DNA of 64,000 nt from JAJEDW01 sp963555775 (GCA_963555775.3 CAUVWY020000010.1:1364001-1428000), one strand, 5' to 3'; shown: positions 17,450 through 27,224, counted from the first letter of the stretch. Program-made: numbers and translations. Notes: a model not told the origin generated them from the letters alone.

Positions 17450-18220
17450 TCACGGCTGCGCGCCTGTCAATCCCCCCGCCGGATCCCGGATCCTCTGGTT
17501 GAAGTCGAACTCGTCAACCGGCGCGCAGATGTCCGGGCGGAGTTCCGATACAGGGTAGTCTTCGGTCGGCAGCAGTTCCAGGGTCCTCGTGTCACTCATC
17601 CAGGGCTCGGTATAGATCTCGGGATCGAACAGCGTGAGAGTCAATTCCATCGCGTTGTCGCCCACCCGGCGCCATCGTTCCTCGAGGCGCATCCCTTCGG
17701 TTTGGGGGTAACCGTACTGATCCACCCAGGTTCTGGCGTCATGGCCGTTGGACTCCACCACGAGCGTGTCGCCCTCCCAGCGGCCCACCGAGTATCCAAA
17801 CCAGCGCGGAGCCGGATCCTCGGGAAGTTCCCGTCCGTCAATCCAGATGTCCCGCCGGTAATAGGTCCATTCCCATAACTGGACGATCCGGCCCGGAAGC
17901 TGGACGAATTCCATGGGCCGGGGATACACCAGCATCCGAACCAGACCCAGAGGCGTACACGTTCCGGTCGGATCGTTTCCCAGGGCCGGCGGGATCGCCC
18001 GGGCGCCATAGGAAGGCCTGTTGTTGTCGAACATCGCCTGTCCGGCAGGCGTCATCGGAGGAGACTCTTCACTGATGCCCCGGTATCCACCGAGGCGCCA
18101 GACGCCGCCGAGATCCGGCGTGTCCATCTCGGGGGCCTGATCCGCCGGGGCACATCCGGCGACTGACAGACCGAGAATTCCCGCGAACATCAGAGTCAGA
18201 TTGAGGTAGCGATTCCGCAT
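17450..18220 (-). CDS. WEGD-motif lipoprotein, function unknown
   Basis: 256 residues from the ATG at 18220, which is preceded by AAGGAG. The lipobox LSVAGC (cysteine at about 23) predicts a membrane-anchored lipoprotein. The mature part has DLGGVWRLGGYRG and MTPAGQAMFDNNRPSYGA, then the signature WFGYSVGRWEGDTLVVESNG, followed by MRLEERWRR and LFDPEIYTEPW. The same block occurs in the proteins at 48106-49224 and 49840-50712. It lies 68 bases from a DUF6152 gene upstream on the same strand, the same pairing seen at 49383-50712. Function unknown. Confidence 0.85.
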   Translation of the reverse strand: MRNRYLNLTLMFAGILGLSVAGCAPADQAPEMDTPDLGGVWRLGGYRGISEESPPMTPAGQAMFDNNRPSYGARAIPPALGNDPTGTCTPLGLVRMLVYPRPMEFVQLPGRIVQLWEWTYYRRDIWIDGRELPEDPAPRWFGYSVGRWEGDTLVVESNGHDARTWVDQYGYPQTEGMRLEERWRRVGDNAMELTLTLFDPEIYTEPWMSDTRTLELLPTEDYPVSELRPDICAPVDEFDFNQRIRDPAGGLTGAQP

Positions 18221-18288
18221 TTGAAACTCCTTGACGTCATTCGAGTCGTCATCCCTGGGCGCCCGTGGCAGGATCGTGCCACAAATTG

Positions 18289-18693
18289 CTAGTCGAACTC
18301 CCCGGTTCCCAGGACCTGCTCGCCGTTCTTGAACATCGGTTGAGAGCGATCGACGACACCGACCGGCGTGCCGGCTCTGGACGGAGAAACCGTCAGCGTG
18401 ATCTCGTCGCCCGCCTGAAGCGTTCTCCGCGTCCAACCCGCGCGATCGAGAACGCCCGGACTGTTCATCTCGGCGGCCCATTGCACGACGTTACCCGCCG
18501 TATCGGTGACGTCGAACGAGATGAAGCAGTGGGGATTCTTCCACACGAAATCCGTCACGATGCCCGTCAGGGTCGTGGGTTGGCTGTTGTCATATGACGC
18601 GTTGGTCCCGTGATGGGAAAGCCCCGGAACCGGCAAGATCGGAATGCTCGCAACCAGCAACAACAGAAACGAAGCCACATGTCCAGGTTTCAT
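18289..18693 (-). CDS. DUF6152 family secreted protein
   Basis: 134 residues; the ATG at 18693 has GGAGG six bases upstream. A signal peptide ends near PVPGLSHHG. DUF6152 landmarks are the HH after the signal peptide, LTGIVTDFVWKNPHCFISF, VQWAAEMNSPGVLDRAGW and LQAGDEITLTVSP. The fold is a small beta-barrel resembling OB-type domains (inference). Activity unknown. Downstream is a WEGD-motif lipoprotein and upstream a TonB receptor, suggesting a shared envelope function. Confidence 0.88.
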   Translation of the reverse strand: MKPGHVASFLLLLVASIPILPVPGLSHHGTNASYDNSQPTTLTGIVTDFVWKNPHCFISFDVTDTAGNVVQWAAEMNSPGVLDRAGWTRRTLQAGDEITLTVSPSRAGTPVGVVDRSQPMFKNGEQVLGTGEFD

Positions 18694-18838
18694 GCAAAAC
18701 CTCCAAAGAAAAAACGAACGAAAGTCATCCCGGCGCCGGACAACTCCGAATCCATCGTATCGGCACGAGTTGACATTGCGGGCGACGATCGACCCTGGAA
18801 CGGGCGAGGGAGAATCCCTCGCCCACACCGTGCCGCCG

Positions 18839-21800
18839 CTAGAAGAAGTACTTCAGGGCGAACTGCAGGATCCGCATATCCTGCGCCCGGGAACTCCGGA
18901 GTCCACGGCGAAAATTGCCGCTCGTGATCGTATTCTCCGGGTTGGTGGGCCGGAAGCTGTTCAGGACATTGAACGCCTCGACGCGGAACTGCACTTCGGT
19001 CGTTTCCGAGGTCGTGAACGTTCGCGCGAGCGCGATGTCGAAATCCCACATCTTGGGTCCCTTGAGGGCGTTGTAGCCCAGATTGCCAAACGTGCCTACC
19101 GGCGCCAACGCAAACGCGGCAGGGTTGAACCACTGCGTGTTGGGGCGGCCCGAGGTGTCCAGATAGGGGTCCGCACCCGCAACCAGATTGGGTCGCTGTG
19201 CTCCGTTGCCCGTGCGCGCCTGATCCCTGTTGGTATCGATGTTGATCGGCCCGCCTGAGGAGATCCTGTAGATTGACGAGAACGTCCAGTCGGAGAAGGC
19301 CCACCGCACCGCGTCATTGTCGAAATCCGGAGTGTCGAATGAACCCAGCACGTTCAGGACCTGCCGGCGGTCCGAGGGACAGTTGCCGCGATCGGCGCTC
19401 CGATCATTGTGGTGCGGATGACCCTGACCGGCGTCGAACCCCCCGCCGTTGAAATCGACATAGTCGCCCACGCAGTGAGACCATGTGTAGTTTGCATTGA
19501 GAGTGATCCCGTTGCTTGTCCGGCCGCGCGCGTTCAGGATGAGACCGTGGTAGTTGATCGTCCCACCGGGATCGAACTGGTCCACGGGGCCGAGCGTGTT
19601 AGTCGGATCATGGAGGCGAAGCAGTCGCCGCTCCTCCAGATTCCCGTTCGTCGAGCAGCTACTACCCGATCTCACCGTGTACCAAACTGCATTGCCGTCG
19701 AGGAAGCAGTTGCCGTTCGCGTCGCCGGCGCCGGGGATGTGGATTCCCGGATTGAGCGCCCTCGCCGTCCAGGCGTGGCGTGTGGCGCTGCCCGTGTACG
19801 TCGCGCCGACCATCCAGTCCCCGGTCAACTGTCTTTGAAGGGCCATATTCCAGGACTGGGTATAGGTGGAAGGCGCATCGTACGGGTTCGCAATATAGGT
19901 GCCGAACGGGATGAACAAGGCGTCGTTCGCGTTAAAGATCAGGGGGTGAGGATTCCCACCAGGCACCTTGTCCCACGGATCGGTGAAACCGTCGCGCCCG
20001 TGGGTCGAAATGGGATGGTCGATTTCGATTTCGTTGCCCCAGGGAGGCGCTACCGGACCGTCGATCTGGGATTGGAAGGTCTGGAAGGTATAGGCCAGCG
20101 CATACGATGAGCGAAGCGAGGTACGCCCGTCTCCGGTCAGATCCCAGGCAAAACCGATCCGCGGTCCGAAGTTCCCCCACTGGTTGTAGTGACCCGAATA
20201 GCCAGCGCCTTCGCTACCCGGAAAGCCGTCGTCGCCGGGATAGTAGAGGCCTGCATCCGCTTGCGGGAACACCGTGGACCTGATTCCCTGGCTGAAGCGG
20301 TCGACCGAGAAGTTGTAGATCTGCCGGTGCTCAACCTCGGGCGGGAGATAGGGCTCCCAGCGAACGCCGTAGTTCAGAGTCAGGCCAGGCCTCGCAGTCC
20401 ATGTATCGGCCGCATACAGCGCGATGTAGTACCGATGGATCTGATTCTCGATGGGACCGGCCTGCACGAAGTCGTCCGGCATCCCCAGCATGAAGTCCAC
20501 CAGCGCCAAACCCTCTTCGCCGGGACCTGCCGCCTGTTCGCTTCGTTCATCATTGAAATCGAACCCTCCGCGGGAACGTACATTGGACTGACCGTTCTGC
20601 ACGTATCGCGCCACTTCCCCGCCGAACGACAACTGATGGTTCCCGGTAATGAAACTCAGATCGTCGGCCACCTGCAACGTCGCGTTTTTGAAGAACGAGG
20701 TCACATGCGTCGCGCTCCCGACCTGAAAGAAGCCGGTGACCGACACATCGATGGAGTCGGGCAGATAGCTGTACATGTTGATGCCCATATCCGGCGCCGA
20801 AAACTGGGACGGACCCTTGCGGAAGACGTCGGTCTTGCTCGCCCCCGCCCGGAACGAGTTGACCATGCTCGAGCCGATCAGGCGGTTCCACCCCAATGTC
20901 AGCGCATGCGCGGTATTGTCATAACCTCGCTGGAAGAGCAGATTGTTCACGGGCTCCACCAGGTTGAAGGCCACTTCGGGCCGATCCTTGGTGAGCATAT
21001 AGCGACCGAAAATCAGATCGTTGTCGGTGACCTGATAGTCGATGCGGCCCACAAACTGTTTCTGATGCCGTTCTTCCGGAATGCCGTACTGGACCATACC
21101 GCAGTCGTCCGGCCCCAGATTATAGGGCAGCCGGCTGGCGAGATTGACCGCGGGAACACTGTACCGGGCCGGATCGATCTGGTTGTTGGCGTCGAATCCA
21201 AGGGCTGCAGGCAACTGATCGACGCCGTTGCACGCCGCCATCGCGCTCCAGTCTCCTGCCAGGACCGCCGATGTCGGAATGAACGATTCCGTGTTCGCCG
21301 GGTCGGTCGAGAGCTCGGTACCCTGATAGCCGGCAAAGAAGAACACTTGGTCTCCGACGATCGGTCCCCCGATGGTTCCACCGAACTGGTGGCGGCTCAA
21401 GGTTTCGTTCTCGAGCGCGCCATAGGGCTTGGCGTTCAGCGCGTCGTCGCGAAGAAACCAGAACGCGTTCCCATGAATCTCGTTAGTCCCAGACTTGGTC
21501 ACCGAGTTGATCATGCCCGAACCTTGTCCTCCGGATCGGGCACTCAGGCCGCTGGTTTCGACGTTGAATTCCTGCAGTGCATCGGGAAAGGGGAACGGCC
21601 GCGCAAAGCCGCTGTTGGGATCGTTGTGACTGGCGCCGTCCAGTGTGTATTGCGCACCGAAACCCATACCGCCGGCCAGGGAGACGCCGGGCTGACCATG
21701 GAAGTGCATGCCTCCCCTACCGCTCGATGTGAAGACAGCCCCACCCTGGAGTTCGACCAACTCCATCGCGTTGCGTCCATTCAGTGGCAGTTCGACGATC

Positions 21801-22225
21801 AGGTCCGTTTCCATGACCTGAGAGATCCCGACGGCTCTGGTTTCGATCAACGCGGCCTGAGCCTGGACTTCGACGGTCTCGGTCACCTGACCCACCTGGA
21901 GGACGATGTTGAGCACGGGGTTGCTGCCGACGGCGAGTCCGATGCCGGTTTCCACATAGGTCTGGAATCCGGGAAGCGAAGCCTCCACCCGATAGGGCCC
22001 CAGCGGCAAGGCCGGTATCGTAAAGAACCCGGTCTCGTTGCTGACGACGTTCCGGGACAGTCCGGTGTCGGTCTGCGTCGCCGTAATATCGGCGCCCGGA
22101 ATCCTCGCGCCCGTCACGTCGGTCACGTTGCCGCTGATCTCGGCCGTTGCCTGCGCCGAAAGATCGATACTGGCAACACAGAAGACCAGCAGCCCACTCA
22201 GAAAACACGTTGCGATGCGTTTCAT
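18839..22225 (-). CDS. Oar-like TonB-dependent outer-membrane receptor
   Basis: 1128 residues; the ATG at 22225 has AGGAGG upstream. A signal peptide (about 1-25) is followed by a carboxypeptidase-regulatory-like domain (AEISGNVTDVTGARIPGADI to FQTYVETG). A plug domain follows, with LPLNGRNAMELVELQGG and QYTLDGASHNDPNSGF. The long barrel ends FALKYFF. This is the acidobacterial OmpA-related/Oar receptor architecture, thought to import or bind large ligands using TonB energy. Ligand unknown. No TonB or ExbBD in the window. First gene of the leftward group with DUF6152 and the WEGD lipoprotein. Confidence 0.93.
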   Translation of the reverse strand: MKRIATCFLSGLLVFCVASIDLSAQATAEISGNVTDVTGARIPGADITATQTDTGLSRNVVSNETGFFTIPALPLGPYRVEASLPGFQTYVETGIGLAVGSNPVLNIVLQVGQVTETVEVQAQAALIETRAVGISQVMETDLIVELPLNGRNAMELVELQGGAVFTSSGRGGMHFHGQPGVSLAGGMGFGAQYTLDGASHNDPNSGFARPFPFPDALQEFNVETSGLSARSGGQGSGMINSVTKSGTNEIHGNAFWFLRDDALNAKPYGALENETLSRHQFGGTIGGPIVGDQVFFFAGYQGTELSTDPANTESFIPTSAVLAGDWSAMAACNGVDQLPAALGFDANNQIDPARYSVPAVNLASRLPYNLGPDDCGMVQYGIPEERHQKQFVGRIDYQVTDNDLIFGRYMLTKDRPEVAFNLVEPVNNLLFQRGYDNTAHALTLGWNRLIGSSMVNSFRAGASKTDVFRKGPSQFSAPDMGINMYSYLPDSIDVSVTGFFQVGSATHVTSFFKNATLQVADDLSFITGNHQLSFGGEVARYVQNGQSNVRSRGGFDFNDERSEQAAGPGEEGLALVDFMLGMPDDFVQAGPIENQIHRYYIALYAADTWTARPGLTLNYGVRWEPYLPPEVEHRQIYNFSVDRFSQGIRSTVFPQADAGLYYPGDDGFPGSEGAGYSGHYNQWGNFGPRIGFAWDLTGDGRTSLRSSYALAYTFQTFQSQIDGPVAPPWGNEIEIDHPISTHGRDGFTDPWDKVPGGNPHPLIFNANDALFIPFGTYIANPYDAPSTYTQSWNMALQRQLTGDWMVGATYTGSATRHAWTARALNPGIHIPGAGDANGNCFLDGNAVWYTVRSGSSCSTNGNLEERRLLRLHDPTNTLGPVDQFDPGGTINYHGLILNARGRTSNGITLNANYTWSHCVGDYVDFNGGGFDAGQGHPHHNDRSADRGNCPSDRRQVLNVLGSFDTPDFDNDAVRWAFSDWTFSSIYRISSGGPINIDTNRDQARTGNGAQRPNLVAGADPYLDTSGRPNTQWFNPAAFALAPVGTFGNLGYNALKGPKMWDFDIALARTFTTSETTEVQFRVEAFNVLNSFRPTNPENTITSGNFRRGLRSSRAQDMRILQFALKYFF

Positions 22226-22571
22226 GTCGGTTTCCTCCTACCGGGATTCGTTGTTTCATACCTGGCTTGCGATGATGACGGAGCGATGGGCGGACAGGAG
22301 GTCCAGACTGACAGCGGGGTCAACAGAAACAACGCTACTGCACGAATTGCCATGGCCGTCTTCCGCTCTTCGTTCAACTTACGGCATTCGATGCGCCAAT
22401 CAGATTCTGGCGCGCTCTTTCGATAACTTGGATGGCTTACAAGCAAGTTATAGACGAGGGGCGATATCCAGTCAACTAATCCCGCCCATCTGACTGCTCT
22501 CGCACCGCGTGGCTGGCGCGGCGGCAACCCGCGGCAACCCGCCCTATCGCGGTATCGAGTTGAAAGGCTTC
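22226..22571. other. Intergenic region upstream of TonB receptor
   Basis: 346 bases. It should contain the leftward promoter of the receptor operon, but I could not identify convincing boxes. A short direct repeat GGCAACCCGC (twice, about 22523-22545) lies near the ATPase stop. No coding signal seen. Confidence 0.4.
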
Positions 22572-23726
22572 TCAGAGAGCGGCTATGCGTGCCGGGAGAT
22601 CGGCTATTCTGTGAACCGGCCACACTGAAATTGAAGATTCCACAGGATAGGTGTCCCTTGCGGGACTGAGGACAAACAGGTGCGTAAGAGACAACTCCTG
22701 AAGGATCCGTTGCATTGGCTTGGTCACCTTCGGCGCTTCGCTGAACTTGACTTCGATACCTACCCGCTTGCCATCGGGCATTAGCAGCAGGTCAACTTCC
22801 CCACCACCATGTGCGGCCCAGAACCATGCCTGATCTGCCTTCAGAACCCTGATGACTTCCTCAATGACAAATCCTTCCCACGATGCACCCACCCGTGGAT
22901 ATGCCAGCAGTGCCGCGTCCGACGACAGTCCCAGTAGTGCGTGTAACAAGCCTGTGTCTCTGAAATATACCTTGGGTGCTTTCACCTGGCGCTTGGCAGT
23001 GTTCTCAAACCAGGGTTGTAGCTGGCGCACCATATAAGTACCAGTCAACAAATCCAGGTAAGAGCGGACCGTTTTGTCGGAGACCGCGAGCGAGCGCCCC
23101 AACTCCGATGCATTCCAGGTCTGGCCGTGCCAGTGTGCCAGCATGGTCCAAAAACGGCGCATCGCCGCCGCCGGTATGGATATGCCCAGTTGTGGGATAT
23201 CCCTTTCGAGGAACGTTCTGATAAAACCTTCACGCCAGGCCAGACTATCCGCATCCGTTTCGGCGAGATAGGCTCTGGGGAAACCACCCCGCCACCATAA
23301 TTTCCGCCACGAGTCTGCACCGATCTCTGTCAGATCGAATCCCGCAAGCTCAATGAACTCCACACGCCCGGCGAGAGATTCAGAGACGCCTCTGACGACA
23401 TCGGGGGATGCACTGCCAAGGATCAGGAAAGTTGACTTCGAATCGGGCCTGTCGACCAGTACTCGGAGCACACTGAACAGTGCGGGCATCCGCTGAATCT
23501 CATCCAGCACCACCAGGCCCTTGAGTTCTCGGAGTGCAAGCTCCGGATTGGTGAGTCGTCGGACATCGGGTTCAGACTCGAGATCGAGATAAGTGGCGGA
23601 ATGTATTTCAGCAAACTGGCGAGCCAGTGTGGTCTTTCCGCATTGTCTGGGCCCTAGTAATGCGGTCACCGGGGAACGGGCAAGGGCCCTCGACATCCGT
23701 TTGTAATATCCGGGACGTTCTATCAT
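22572..23726 (-). CDS. AAA ATPase with DUF4143 domain
   Basis: 384 residues. Walker A is TALLGPRQCGKTTLARQF near residue 25; Walker B is LKGLVVLDEIQRMP. A sensor-like LILGSASPDVVRG follows. The C-terminal half (ERDIPQLGISIP, then KAPKVYFRDTGLLHALLGL, GASWEGFVIEEV, GKRVGIEVKFSEAPK) is DUF4143, with a nuclease-like ExK segment. Such genes are solitary and often horizontally acquired; some relate to toxin-antitoxin or defence functions, but none is firmly assigned. Lower GC than neighbours. The upstream sequence has a palindromic AT-rich patch (ATAATATC region, 23725-23775). Confidence 0.9.
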   Translation of the reverse strand: MIERPGYYKRMSRALARSPVTALLGPRQCGKTTLARQFAEIHSATYLDLESEPDVRRLTNPELALRELKGLVVLDEIQRMPALFSVLRVLVDRPDSKSTFLILGSASPDVVRGVSESLAGRVEFIELAGFDLTEIGADSWRKLWWRGGFPRAYLAETDADSLAWREGFIRTFLERDIPQLGISIPAAAMRRFWTMLAHWHGQTWNASELGRSLAVSDKTVRSYLDLLTGTYMVRQLQPWFENTAKRQVKAPKVYFRDTGLLHALLGLSSDAALLAYPRVGASWEGFVIEEVIRVLKADQAWFWAAHGGGEVDLLLMPDGKRVGIEVKFSEAPKVTKPMQRILQELSLTHLFVLSPARDTYPVESSISVWPVHRIADLPARIAAL

Positions 23727-23953
23727 GGGCGATATTATAAAGAGAATTCGGAGTCTACATCCGATATTACAATGAATAATTCAACCGGAGGCGAAAATGG
23801 CATCGGCGATTATCTACCATGGTGGATAATCGCAGCATACTTGCCCGATGCCGATTGCCTGCCGCTACCTCGCAACCCGGATCCGCCAAGACCTCCGCCG
23901 AAAATCCGCTTCAGGGAACTGACAGGCCGGGTTTCCGCCGTCGAACCGCCTCT

Positions 23954-25030
23954 TCACTCACGGGTTTCGAGAGCGTGGCGCAAAAGAGCCGCATACCGGT
24001 ACAGGCCATGCACGAACTTTCCGTATGGCAACGCCAGAAACAACGCCAGAACGACCGCCAAGTGGAGGATCAGCAATGGCCCCATCGCGACGGTTGCCCG
24101 CAACACGAGCAACAACAGCCCGGTCACGCTGGTCAGAAACAACATCGTCAGAAAAACGGAGTCCATACCGTCCTGCTCCGGATCGCCGATGGCCGGGTCC
24201 CGCCGCCGCCGGAGCGCGTACAACCCCACGGGGCCGATCAGCAACCCCACCCCGCCCAGCGTGCCCAACACCACCGGCAGACTCAGATAGTCGTAAGGCG
24301 CGATTCGACCGCCATAGTGGTAGATCGCGGCCACGGTCGTGGATGCAAAGCAAAGCAGAAGACCATATACCGCGAAATGATGGAAGCGTTTTCGGGCCTG
24401 GCTGTGCCCCGCATCCGGGTAGGTGCATCCGATGCCGTCCTGATCCAGATGCCGCAAAGTCAGGGCGTCTCTTGCCGCTTGCCACCAGACGCCTGGATGC
24501 CTGAATGGCGCCGCGCCCATGCCGGATTCCCGCCAGCACTTCGCGAAACCTGCCACAAGCGCGGTCGCGGCAAACAGCGCGGCGCCGCCGAAGACCGCCA
24601 CCATCACCCCATGCGGAACCACCTCGTAGAAGGTTGCACCCGCGGGGGCCGTCAGCCGGCCCGTTACGAGGGCGCTGAAGACCGCCAGGAGCAGACTCAA
24701 CGCGAGAATCGACAAGACTGCGGCGCCATTCGACTGGAACGACTTCGCGAACGCCCGCGGCCACGCATACTGGCTGTAGGAGCGCCCACGGATCCGGGCA
24801 AGCGTCTGGGGAACGTTGACCCCAAATTCGTGAGGCGGGGCGTACTGGCACGCGTAATAACACTCCGCGCAGTTGTGGCAGAGATTCGCCAGATAGTTCA
24901 TGTCGGCTTCGAAGAACCGGAGCCGGCGTTCCATCGCCGGGAACACGGGACAAAAGCCCTCGCAATACCGGCAGGAGTTGCAGATCGTCATGATCCGGCT
25001 GCCTTCGGCAATGGGATCAATTGGCGGCAC
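23954..25030 (-). CDS. tcuB: Tricarballylate/citrate utilization iron-sulfur membrane protein TcuB-like
   Basis: 358 residues from a GTG at 25030 that overlaps the upstream stop by 14 bases. Two cysteine clusters (CNSCRYCEGFCPVFP and CHNCAECYYACQYAPP) bind Fe-S centres. Six or so membrane helices follow, with histidines that could hold heme. TcuB passes electrons from the FADH2 of TcuA to the membrane quinone pool during tricarballylate oxidation to cis-aconitate. Pairing with the flavoprotein upstream supports the call. The true substrate here may be another tricarboxylate. Confidence 0.88.
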   Translation of the reverse strand: MPPIDPIAEGSRIMTICNSCRYCEGFCPVFPAMERRLRFFEADMNYLANLCHNCAECYYACQYAPPHEFGVNVPQTLARIRGRSYSQYAWPRAFAKSFQSNGAAVLSILALSLLLAVFSALVTGRLTAPAGATFYEVVPHGVMVAVFGGAALFAATALVAGFAKCWRESGMGAAPFRHPGVWWQAARDALTLRHLDQDGIGCTYPDAGHSQARKRFHHFAVYGLLLCFASTTVAAIYHYGGRIAPYDYLSLPVVLGTLGGVGLLIGPVGLYALRRRRDPAIGDPEQDGMDSVFLTMLFLTSVTGLLLLVLRATVAMGPLLILHLAVVLALFLALPYGKFVHGLYRYAALLRHALETRE

Positions 25031-26414
25031 GGGCGGCCTCCCTTCCGGCGATGCGCCCGAACACGGCGCCGATCGTCATGCCAAGACCTCCGAGGTATCC
25101 CTGACCCAGAATATTGCCCGCCATGATCTCCCCGGCCGCGAAAATGTTGGGGCTGACACCACCGTCCCTGAAACGCACGTTGGCGGTTTCGGTCACCCCC
25201 ACGCCAAGGTAGGTGAACGTAATACCGGGGCGTAGCGGATAGCCGAAATACGGGGGGGTGTCGAGCGCCTGTGCCCAGTGCGACTTGGGCGGATCCAGAC
25301 CCTCGGTACGGCAGTCGTCAAGCGATTCATGATCGAAGCTGCCCGGGACGACGGACCGGTTGAATTGCTCGACGGTCCGTTCCAGTTCGCGGACCGGCAA
25401 GCCCAGAGCGCGCGCGAGTTCGGAGATGCTGTCTCGGCGGATCGGTGGAAACACGGACGGCATGAAGCAACCCATCACCTTCGAATCGATGATCGACCAG
25501 GCGATCTGGTCCGGCTGCAATGCGACCAGACGGCCCCAGATCGCATAACGCTTGGGCCACAGGTCCTCTCCCTCGTCGCGAAACCGCTCGCCCCTGTTGT
25601 TGACAACGATTCCAAGCGGCAGGCAATCCAGTCGCGTCACGATACCGCCGTCGAACTTCGGCGCCCGCGCATCGATGGCCACTGCATGGAACTGGTCAGG
25701 CGCTCCGGCAGCCGCGGCGCCGTGGTCCAGCAAGATCCTGAGCAGCTTCCCCTTGTTGAAGGGGGTTCCGCGTACAAGAAAATTATCGGCAGCCGTTCCC
25801 CATATGTCCTTGAGCCATTCCAGGTTGGCCTCGAAACCGCCCGATGCCACCACCAGAGACTTCGCGCGAAACTCGACGGGTTCGCCGTTCAGAATCGCCG
25901 TGCCGGATTCGAATGCGCCGTCGGAGGAAATGTCCAACCCGGCCACTTCGGCATCGTAAAGCACTTCGATCCCCCGGCGGGACGCCTCGTGGTAATACGC
26001 GTTCAGGAGCGCCCGCCCCCCGCCCAGGAAGAACGCGTTGGTGCGGCCCAGGTGCAGCGTGCCCTGCAGCGCGGGCTGAAACCGGACTCCGCACCGCTTC
26101 ATCCATTCGGTGGCTTCGAGCGATTGGCCAATCGCCAACCGCGCCAAGGGCTCGTCGGTCTGTCCCCCCGTGACGCCCCACAGATCCGCAAAGTATTCCT
26201 CTTTCGTGTACGCGTCCGTCAGGACATCGGTGGGCGAGTCGTGCATGCAGCGCATGTTGCGCGTGTGCCGGCTGTTTCCGCCGCGAAACACCCGCGGGGC
26301 GCTTTCCAGAACCAGCACGCGCGCTCCGGATTCGCTCGCAGTCAACGCCGCGCATAGGCCCGCGTTACCGCCGCCCACGACCGCCACATCGTATGTCAAG
26401 ATTTCGCCTAGCAT
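25017..26414 (-). CDS. tcuA: FAD-dependent tricarballylate dehydrogenase TcuA-like
   Basis: 465 residues. The N-terminal dinucleotide fold is TYDVAVVGGGNAGLCAALTA. TGG and active-site-like segments follow (GVRFQPALQGTLHLGRTNAF). The C-terminal FAD contact is FAAGEIMAGNILGQGYLGGLG. It belongs to the fumarate reductase/succinate dehydrogenase flavoprotein superfamily and matches TcuA in length and in partnership with TcuB. It oxidises a tricarboxylate in the cytoplasm. No tcuC transporter is adjacent; the TTT system and SLC13 permease elsewhere in the window could serve. Confidence 0.88.
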   Translation of the reverse strand: MLGEILTYDVAVVGGGNAGLCAALTASESGARVLVLESAPRVFRGGNSRHTRNMRCMHDSPTDVLTDAYTKEEYFADLWGVTGGQTDEPLARLAIGQSLEATEWMKRCGVRFQPALQGTLHLGRTNAFFLGGGRALLNAYYHEASRRGIEVLYDAEVAGLDISSDGAFESGTAILNGEPVEFRAKSLVVASGGFEANLEWLKDIWGTAADNFLVRGTPFNKGKLLRILLDHGAAAAGAPDQFHAVAIDARAPKFDGGIVTRLDCLPLGIVVNNRGERFRDEGEDLWPKRYAIWGRLVALQPDQIAWSIIDSKVMGCFMPSVFPPIRRDSISELARALGLPVRELERTVEQFNRSVVPGSFDHESLDDCRTEGLDPPKSHWAQALDTPPYFGYPLRPGITFTYLGVGVTETANVRFRDGGVSPNIFAAGEIMAGNILGQGYLGGLGMTIGAVFGRIAGREAARAAN

Positions 26415-26553
26415 AGTTGCGGACTATTCTCGCACGGCACGTGCGCCGGCTCGAACCATCGTCCGGGGCACGGGCTGATAGGCTGGCCACGGTATCGTCG
26501 AAACACTGCCGATCCGTGTGGCAAAATCGCCCAAGGCAGCGGCTTCACTTGGC

Positions 26554-26582
26554 TTGACGTGATCTGCCTGGTCTCCAATACT
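26554..26582 (+). promoter_or_regulatory. Putative sigma70-type promoter of the Phd/VapC pair
   Basis: TTGACG at 26554-26559, a 17-base spacer, and AATACT at 26577-26582. The expected transcription start falls at or next to the antitoxin ATG (26589). No Shine-Dalgarno sequence precedes that ATG, so the message may be leaderless. Confidence 0.45.
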
Positions 26583-26588
26583 GGTCAT

Positions 26589-26828
26589 ATGGAAACCATC
26601 AACGCATCCGACTTCAAGGCGCGATGCTTGGCAATCCTCGATCGCGTGCAGACTACCGGAGAGCGGCTGGTCATCCTGAAACGCGGCCGGCCTGTTGCGG
26701 AGCTGGGGCCCGCCAGCCGAACTCATGCCGAGTATCCGCAGTTCGAGCTCAAGGGTACCGTCGTTCTGGCCGTCGACATTGTTGAGCCGGCGGTTCCAGA
26801 AGAACACTGGAAAATCCTCGGGCCATGA
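26589..26828 (+). CDS. Phd/YefM-type antitoxin
   Basis: 79 residues. METINASDFKARCLAILDRV and VILKRGRPVAELGP match the Phd/YefM DNA-binding fold, in which the N-terminus dimerises on the operator and the C-terminus (here ending PEEHWKILGP) blocks the toxin. The stop overlaps the toxin ATG (ATGA). The partner is a VapC-type PIN toxin that is frameshifted, so the antitoxin may now be orphaned. Confidence 0.9.
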   Translation: METINASDFKARCLAILDRVQTTGERLVILKRGRPVAELGPASRTHAEYPQFELKGTVVLAVDIVEPAVPEEHWKILGP

Positions 26829-27224
26829 CGGCGTTGCTCGACACGCATATCTTGATCTGGTGGCTCAACGACGGCGATCGGCTCTCACCGGCCCAGCAGG
26901 AGGTTGTCGAGTCCGCCAGTGCCGAGTCACCCCCTGCTGGTATCTGAGATTTCGCTCTGGGAAGTGGCGAAATTGCATAGTTTGGGTCGCATCCAGCTAA
27001 CAATTCCCGTTCGGGCATGGTTGGAAAAGGCGGTGGCGCCGCCTCTGGTGCGGCGGCAGTGCATCTCCCCGGCCATAGCGGCGGAGTTGGCCACGTTGCC
27101 CGACTCTTTTCGACGCGATCCAGCAGACCGAATCCTCGTGGCAACCGCTCGGGTATTCGGCGCGACGCTGTTGACGCAGGATCGCAGAATCGTCGACGCA
27201 GCACTAGTCAACACGTTGGACTGA
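26825..27224 (+). pseudogene. vapC: VapC-type PIN-domain toxin, frameshifted
   Basis: The gene starts at the ATG in the antitoxin stop: MTALLDTHILIWWLNDGDRL, with the first catalytic Asp (LLD). It then hits a stop at 26945-26947. The rest of a PIN domain (LLVSEISLWEVAKL, RDPADRILVATARV, LLTQDRRIVDA, with the remaining Glu and Asp residues) continues in another frame to TGA at 27222-27224. A run of five C at 26930-26934 is one base too long; four would restore a 132-residue protein. Intact members are Mg-dependent RNases. The shift could be inactivation, phase variation or a sequence error. Confidence 0.88.

Noticed and set aside
20189..22426. 745-codon rightward frame opposite the TonB receptor
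   Set aside because: Composition and lack of motifs show it is the antisense of the receptor gene.
26436..26470. Sequence CGGCTCGAACCATCG resembling a tRNA T-loop
   Set aside because: No acceptor stem, anticodon arm or D-arm can be folded around it.
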